DNA of 64,000 nt from Amborella trichopoda (taxonomy: Eukaryota; Streptophyta; Magnoliopsida; Amborellales; Amborellaceae), in the NCBI RefSeq assembly GCF_000471905.2, contig NW_006500351.1, forward strand, positions 1,096,533 to 1,160,532. Reading direction: 5' to 3'. Of this stretch, positions 59,101 to 64,000 are shown in pieces; the first letter of the stretch is position 1; every line of letters starts with the position of its first letter. The notes below the pieces were generated by a model. That model was given only the letters and a program-made list of their open reading frames with translations, searched no databases and was not told the DNA's origin. The position numbers and the translations under genes are program-made.

Positions 59101-60017
59101 TTCACGAACTCCTCGTAATCATTTACGTGCCCCAGAGTGGTCGGGTACTGAACCAACACCCCGCAAACGTCCTTCTTAGAGTAATCGAATGACCCAGCCG
59201 GGCCGACACGCACGTCAAGGCCAAAGCCGGCCGCTCGTGTCTGGCAGATGTCGATGGTCTGCGGGTGGCAGTCGGAGGCGATGAGAAACACCTTGCGGCC
59301 CTTGTTGATTGCTCCGCACATTGCCATTGCCTCCGCCGCAGCCGTGCCCTCATCGAGGAGCGATGCATTCGACATTGGAAGAGCAGTGAGATCGGTAACA
59401 AGGGTCTGGAAATTCAGCAGAGCTTCGAGCCTGCCCTGCGCAATCTCGGCCTGGTAGGGGGTGTACTGAGTGTACCAGCCGGGGTTCTCCATAATGTTGC
59501 GGACGATCACCGGTGGCACGAATGTGTTGTAGTAACCCATCCCAATGTACGATTTGAAGACCTTATTTTTTGCAGAGAGTCGTTTCATGTGCTCCACCAT
59601 TTGGCTCTCGGTGAAGCCCGCATCGAAGCGGGGGTCCGAGAAATGCATGGGCGGCCCTCGAATCGACACGGGGACAGTGGCATCAATAAGCGAATCCAGG
59701 GAAGGGAAGCCGCACGTCTTCGCCATCTTGGCCTGCTCCTCGGGGGTGGCCGAGTTGTGGCGTCGAGGGAACGTGTCGCTGGGCTTGAGGGCTTCGGTGC
59801 TTATGCTTCTTCCATACTGGAAATGCTGGTGGCGTTTGGAGTGGAGGAGCAACCAGTTGTCGGAACGCTTGCTCTTGTCAGGGGAGTGGGGGTGGAGGAG
59901 AGAAGAGATGGTGCGAGCACCACCGGGGCCGGGGCGGCTCTGGGGCGCCACCCTCTTCGATTCATGAAGAAGGCGGCGGAGGATCGCACCGCTCGCCAGC
60001 CTCCTTGCGCGCTCCAT
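46255..60017 (-). CDS. GLDP: Glycine decarboxylase P-protein, mitochondrial, 15 exons
   Basis: The PLP-dependent subunit of the mitochondrial glycine cleavage complex: it decarboxylates glycine and passes the methylamine group to lipoyl H-protein, in photorespiration and one-carbon supply. Exons (all with GT-AG borders and consistent phase): 60017-58788, 58119-57874, 57756-57679, 57448-57348, 57262-57067, 56991-56866, 56717-56532, 56432-56319, 52670-52518, 50396-50208, 50118-50041, 49945-49820, 49518-49420, 47029-46912, 46349-46255 (TAA). They join to 1044 residues, the usual plant length, with no stop. It starts [20 protein letters not shown], a typical presequence, and mature protein begins around residue 70-90 ([18 protein letters not shown]). 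K779 in [17 protein letters not shown] is the PLP lysine; [15 protein letters not shown] and [10 protein letters not shown] are further family signatures. The last exon ends in EEE plus five Ala. Introns 8, 9 and 13 (3.6, 2.1 and 2.4 kb) hold repeats. Every exon is intact, so a working gene is likely. Confidence 0.97.
46423..46674. mobile_element. Second MITE family, copy 2 (P-protein intron 14)
   Basis: tatacaatgagacgatttat at the left and aaatggtatcatagtatac at the right form an imperfect inverted repeat. Inside are aagtcacaatcactc and cccaatttgacatctaat. No coding frame. Confidence 0.55.
46665..46876. mobile_element. Second MITE family, copy 3, partial and rearranged
   Basis: Follows copy 2 and shares the edge atagtatac. 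Contains caagtcacaatcatt at the left and, inverted, tgattgtgatctccttgtac at the right, ending cctatagtatac. Confidence 0.45.
47786..48181. mobile_element. MITE copy L, 396 bp, in P-protein intron 13
   Basis: Flanks tttacaaaa (47777-47785) and ttgacaaaa (48182-48190) match 8 of 9. Starts gggtctggtttgcataaggt and ends tatatacactttttcc. Palindromes GGTCGCAATCTT and AAGGTATCTACCTT are decayed. Central acatcttgatgtcaagatga is intact. Confidence 0.8.
48530..48990. other. Simple-repeat block around a second gap in intron 13
   Basis: (TA)n at 48531-48561, (GA)n at 48567-48594, then taac/tacgta strings, 134 N at 48678-48811, then agtaagta/cgtacgg strings, (TA)n at 48911-48951 and (GA)n at 48957-48979. 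The order on both sides of the gap is roughly mirrored. The gap lies entirely in the intron, so no exon is lost. Confidence 0.85.
50602..50677. repeat. 38-bp tandem duplication in intron 9
   Basis: ctctctgctgaacaaattat at 50602 and 50640, two essentially identical copies. Confidence 0.9.
53151..53185. repeat. C21-A14 homopolymer pair in intron 8
   Basis: Twenty-one C followed by fourteen A on the + strand, which in the P-protein pre-mRNA is U14 then G21, a G-quadruplex candidate. Length of such runs is often misread in assemblies. Confidence 0.85.
54422..54690. mobile_element. MITE-like element with GCCTGTTTGGAT end (intron 8)
   Basis: Begins gggcctgtttggatgac and ends with gagcatttccaaacatgca, which gives an inverted GTTTGGA at both ends. 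The AT-rich inside has no frame. The end sequence is widespread among plant hAT/PIF-type MITEs; family not settled. Confidence 0.45.
54765..55091. repeat. 164-bp tandem duplication in intron 8
   Basis: aaacagcccaaaggaaaa at 54765 recurs at 54929, with about 160 bp of close similarity in each copy (gttcatgcaatgtattccac, accgacactta). Confidence 0.9.
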
Positions 60018-60561
60018 AATCTCTCTCTCTCTTCTCTCTCTCTCTCTGCTATTGAATCAAGATCAGATCTCTGTGGGCATTGTTAATGGAGAAACAAGTT
60101 CATAGGTTTCATGGAGTTTTTTTAATTGTCTGAAAAGGAAGGAGAAAGGAGTTTATTTTTCAGTGGAATGTGCTTGATGGAAAATATATGGAGATTCCTT
60201 GTGGTTGTTAGAGCACCTTACCTCAGCATAGATCATATCCTTGACAATAAATAAATAAAAATTCCATATTTATATATAAATATATTGTGGAATTGGTGAC
60301 ACCAAAAAAAATAAATAAATAAATAAATAAAAAAATAAAAAAAGAAAAGAAAAGAGAGAGAGTCCCAAAGTGGGTGGACTGGAAAACTCCCCTAATCTAT
60401 CCGGCTCGGACGAACCAGGCAGCCATACATCTCTCACCCACTTCATCATCATTTTTTCTTCTGTCTATGAAATATTGGTATAAAATGACTTAAATAGTCT
60501 TTTTTTTTTTTCTTTTTTTTTTTTTACTTATTCAAAAAAGCCTATCAGGTTAATAAAACAA
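60018..60561. other. Upstream region of the P-protein gene
   Basis: On the - strand a (GA)n tract lies directly before the start codon (60020-60049 region), as a likely 5' UTR microsatellite. A 6-codon upstream frame lies at 60080-60063. Farther up, (AATA)n at 60309-60340 and poly-T at 60500-60525. No other gene seen. Confidence 0.45.
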
Positions 60562-60890
60562 GGATGCAAATTCTATAGGCCGAGGCTTTATGAAAATAAA
60601 GTAAAGCTTATCATTCTTGGAAACCGTTATAGGCTCTAAAATCAATTTCAAACACTTACTATAAAGTTTAAAGTTCAAAAAAATGATGTAGATTTTGTTG
60701 ATTAGGGCAAAATAGATGGTCTAGAGACTGTGTTATGGCTATTTTTAGAGCTTGACATTCTAATTTTTTCATTATCATAATAGTCAAAGTCGAGATAGTC
60801 GATTTGAAGGTTTTCCAACACCAAAGTTATAATTTCTGGTGGGTTTTGAGGTTAGGCTTCATTTGTTTTAATAGCGAACACAACATATAA
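60562..60890. mobile_element. MITE copy M, diverged, right end lost
   Basis: Starts ggatgcaaattctataggcc with palindrome-like GGCCGAGGCTT; later acttactataaagtttaaag and gtcgagatagtcgattt match family positions. Right terminal palindrome not visible. Confidence 0.5.
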
Positions 60891-60902
60891 AAATAAAGGA
60901 TT

Positions 60903-61105
60903 GTATATAATGAGACCATTTACCTTGATACAATAAGGTCACAAGTACATATAACCATCTGATATGAAATCTAATAGCTTGGGTGTATCACAAAGTTTGA
61001 AAAAAATTTTTTGAAGTTTGAGTATGGTCCATAGAATAAATGTGTCCATCCAATTTCTCATTCAAGAATCACAATTAATTGTGAACACCTTGTACAAATA
61101 AATCT
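60903..61105. mobile_element. Second MITE family, copy 4
   Basis: atataatgagaccatttacc ... acaataaggtcacaa at the left and, inverted, caattaattgtgaacacctt at the right. Imperfect inverted repeat ends. No coding frame. Confidence 0.5.
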
Positions 61106-62593
61106 AACTTCATCCATTGTTGTGAAACATGGAAAATTGAAGTTTGTGGATTATATTTTATGGAAGAAGAGGCTAAAGGGGATTATGTGCCCGTGAAATT
61201 GAAATATGTGGATTATTTTTTATGGAAGAAGAGGATAAAGGGCAAAAACACTTGGACGAATCGTAGTTCACATCCGGCTTATCTGCACCCCTGCCATTCA
61301 CTCCCCTTCTTTCCCTCTCAAAATCCAACTAGATAAATTAGAATTAAAATTGTGGTCAAAAAAATAAATCGAAAATTAAAATTCATTAATCATTAGCCCT
61401 TTTTAAATAAAAAATAAAAAATTTGTTCTCAAATGAAATTTGAGTTGGTAAAAGTGGGCCCGATTTCCATGGAGCTAGAAAGCTCGCATACGATGCCTAC
61501 ATTTGAGGTCATCTTCGGAAGTTGGTCGTGGGTATCCTTTCCAAGAGACCATCGCACTCGTTGAGTCTTGAGATTAGTGGTCAGTTTTTAATGGAAAGAT
61601 TAGTGGTTAGTTCTTTATCAAAAAAAAAAAAGAGATTGGTGGTCAGTTGGTAATAGTAGGATTTTTGTAACTTGACATCAAAGAAATTGGCATGGGGATG
61701 GATAGATACCTACCTCCACTTGCTAATCTTAATCCTAATATTTTCCCTTATTAGACCTATTGGTAGTAATGGGCTGGTGGACCCGGCCCTAAAAACCAAG
61801 GTCGGGCCACCATGGCTCAAGAGAAGGACCAGGCCTTAGGGAAGATCGGGCATGGCCAGATGACCAGGACAGGGCCTGCCCTACCTGGTTCATTTTTTCT
61901 TATTATTTTTTTCTTTATTTTCTTGTATTATATTTGGCCTGATCGGGATAGGGCCAGACCGGGACAGGCCCAGGGCCTCCCTAACTGAATTAGGCTAGGG
62001 CTAGCCCACTAAGTCCGAGAAAGGCCCAAGGCTAGCCCAGTTATTTAGATCAAGTTTCGCCTTACACGCCAGTTTTTTTTTGTTTTTTAAGATTTTTTTC
62101 TTTCTTTCTTTTTATCTTTTTATTTGGGAGGAGACTTTGTTTAATCCATAAGGTGTTTCCTCTCATGAATGGGATAGTCCACTATGTTTTTTGATGCGGT
62201 CGACTTAATGTTTTTCAACATCAAAACAACATTTCTCAAATGTTTTCCAACGTTAATTCTACAATATAAAGTATCAATCTTATATAAATGTTTTCATTTA
62301 TTCAGGGAAAATGTCTAGTGAAAAAGCCTGCATTAAGTTTACACTAAGTTCTAAGTTTTGAAAATTTGATAATGGGGTTGGGGTTGGAGTTGTGGTGGTA
62401 GCATCATTTGTGTCTTAGCTAAGGTCTAGGCTTTTATTCTCACCTAACACATTAAAAAATCATTAACGATTTCAAAAAATAGGTAGGGGCTCGTCATCCC
62501 TACTTAATTACCCAAAAAAAATAAATAGAAAAAACCTAAATGTTCTATAGGGAAAAAAAAAACAAAAGACTAGGTTTAAAAAATTTCATTAAT
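61106..62593. other. Spacer with a GGCC-rich element
   Basis: 61757-62045 is a GC-rich MITE-like element opening taatgggctggtggac and closing aggctagcccagtta. Near 62483-62520 lies a second copy of the gtaggggctcgtcatccc repeat seen at 7505. The rest holds no gene. Confidence 0.45.
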
Positions 62594-62945
62594 GGATACG
62601 ATTCGCACAAGGCATAGGCTTTTAACCTGCATCCCAAATCACATAAAAAAAACGCACTTTCAATGCTGAAGACATGATGGCTAGCTAAGACTTGTCTGCC
62701 CCTAGTTAAGAAATTTAAATCTTAAAAAATATTGCAAGTTTGGTAGATCTACAAACACTTGAAAATGAATGGTTCAGGTAATATTTTACTAAACATATCA
62801 ATTTGGGGTTTGGAATGCACTTTTATTTTCAAATCCATAAATTTTCAAATTTGAGATCATTTTGAAAGTTTTATTGGCGAGAACTACGTTTATGACTGAG
62901 TTTTGACCTTTATGGGAGGGTCTAGGCCTCATATTAACTTTTCCC
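62594..62945. mobile_element. MITE copy N, third type
   Basis: 352 bp, flanks ttcattaat (62585-62593) and ctcattaag (62946-62954), 7 of 9. Ends carry AGGCATAGGCTTTT and GGTCTAGGCCTC. Diverged in the centre. Confidence 0.55.
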
Positions 62946-63155
62946 CTCATTAAGACTAGAACAAGCTTTACAAAATGGAACAAGAAGCTCTTTAGGATGT
63001 CCTAAAACTCGATTTTGACCCCTAATTATGAATTTTGAAGGTTGAAAAATAGTGCAGCTCCAACAAATCTATAAATATTCAAAAGTAGACGATCTAAATA
63101 ATGTGTTATAAGATAACCATATTCTTTTTAGGATAGAGTTTTTTTTTTTTTTAAA
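62946..63155. mobile_element. MITE copy O, partial
   Basis: Only the middle of the family is visible: taattatgaattttgaaggt, aatagtgcagctcc, tctataaatattcaaaagta and tctaaataatgtgtt. It borders copy P directly and may have been interrupted by it. Confidence 0.4.
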
Positions 63156-63543
63156 GAAAAAATTTATATAAGATGTCAACTTTATAATGTACAAGTAAGG
63201 TTCACCTTAAAAACCCACTAGAGAATGTTGTTCCTATACTCGAAAGCCCTCAAATCTATTATCTCAAACTCGATATTCATAGACATAAAAAAAGGGGGAC
63301 TTCTCGTCTTATGTATAGTTCATTTTCTAATACATTATCTAGATTATCCATTTCTAATATTTTCAAGTGTTTATAGATCTGCTTGATCATCACCATTTCT
63401 GCAACTTTAAATTTCATAATTGGGAAACAATAAATTTTCATATCATCGCAAGACTTTGTGGCACTGAAACTGTATTTTCAACATATTTTTGAGATAAACC
63501 TTACTTCAATAATATAAGGTTTACACCTTATACAAACCTCACC
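63156..63543. mobile_element. MITE copy P, 388 bp
   Basis: gaaaaaatttatataagatg at the left and cttatacaaacctcacc at the right. Right palindrome AAGGTTTACACCTT. Flanks ttttttaaa and tttttctaa match 7 of 9. Confidence 0.65.
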
Positions 63544-63552
63544 TTTTTCTAA

Positions 63553-63660
63553 ACACCCATAATTCTCAAAGTTAAAATGATAATAAGTTTGGAGGTCTTT
63601 CGAAGTTAACACCCATAATTGTCAAAGTTAAAATGATAAGCTTGGAGGTCTTTCAAAGGT
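63553..63660. repeat. 56-bp tandem duplication
   Basis: acacccataattctcaaagt at 63553 and acacccataattgtcaaagt at 63609, followed in both by taaaatgata and ggaggtctttc. Confidence 0.85.
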
Positions 63661-63832
63661 CTCAAATGCAATCTTAGGCAGAATTTTGGATTGCTTAAAG
63701 GCCTGGAATTTGAATGCTTTTTAGGTATGAGAACTGCAAAAAGGAAATAAGAAGTGTGCATAGAGCCCCTTTTCACCTACCCCACCCACCTTGCTCTACT
63801 CCCTCATATATACTTGATCATCCTTTTAAAAA

Positions 63833-64000
63833 GGGTGCCGTTTGTATAGAGCCGAGGCTCTAAACAATCAAAGTAGAGTCTTCTTTCAAATAGTGTCAAG
63901 AAACATGTTTTCAGTATTGGAAATCTTTTTGTTAGCCTTAAAATATATTTTTATATTTAATTATAAAATTTAAAGCATAAAAATAGTGTGGATGGAACAT
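63833..64000. mobile_element. MITE copy Q, second subfamily, cut by the window end
   Basis: Starts gggtgccgtttgtatagagc with a well-kept palindrome AGAGCCGAGGCTCT and continues to the last base of the window. Confidence 0.75.

Noticed and set aside
59265-60086. 273-codon + strand frame, and others at 59545-59967 and 58760-59192
   Set aside because: They lie opposite exon 1 of the P-protein gene, are a by-product of its GC-rich codon use, and show no protein family.

Overview
This window is nuclear DNA from a flowering plant. Two genes with clear plant-type families support this: an intronless PAO5-type polyamine oxidase on the + strand (30085-31653) and the mitochondrial glycine decarboxylase P-protein on the - strand (46255-60017, 15 exons rebuilt from splice sites, 1044 residues). 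The rest is AT-rich intergenic and intronic DNA full of old, diverged transposable elements, CT/GA microsatellites and two assembly gaps (36907-37369, 48678-48811). The absence of young insertions would fit an early-diverging angiosperm such as Amborella, but that is only a guess from character; no species can be read from the sequence.

Layout. 1-380 is an 88-bp tandem array. 2444-6484 has the two ends of a Helitron-like element rich in CT repeats. 8443-12400 is a decayed L1-type LINE on the - strand. About 12990-14730 holds relics of small LTR elements. 16606-18491 is a cluster of four roughly 390-bp MITEs. 19090-25369 is a broken Copia element with a 5-bp target duplication, carrying a hAT-type element (21549-23353) with an 8-bp target duplication. 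28121-28600 is a 5'-truncated LINE tail. The polyamine oxidase follows, then a second broken Copia element (33072-34680), more MITEs, and a compact non-autonomous LTR element (43009-44699) nested inside a MITE. The P-protein gene fills 46-60 kb, with three large repeat-filled introns, and MITEs continue to the window end.

The two genes are independent housekeeping enzymes: polyamine catabolism in the cytosol, and photorespiratory/one-carbon glycine cleavage in mitochondria. They are about 15 kb apart, on opposite strands and facing each other's 3' ends.

The most interesting signal is the MITE family, with some 16 copies in 64 kb. The better copies have 9-bp target duplications, which suggests Mutator-type mobilisation. 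Each end carries a short palindrome whose sequence differs between subfamilies but tends to match between the two ends of one copy, while a central block stays recognisable in very diverged copies. A second strong observation is an array of 36-bp units, each with a perfect 6-bp-stem hairpin, inside the small non-autonomous LTR element. Both are read by eye and need alignment and genome-wide searches.
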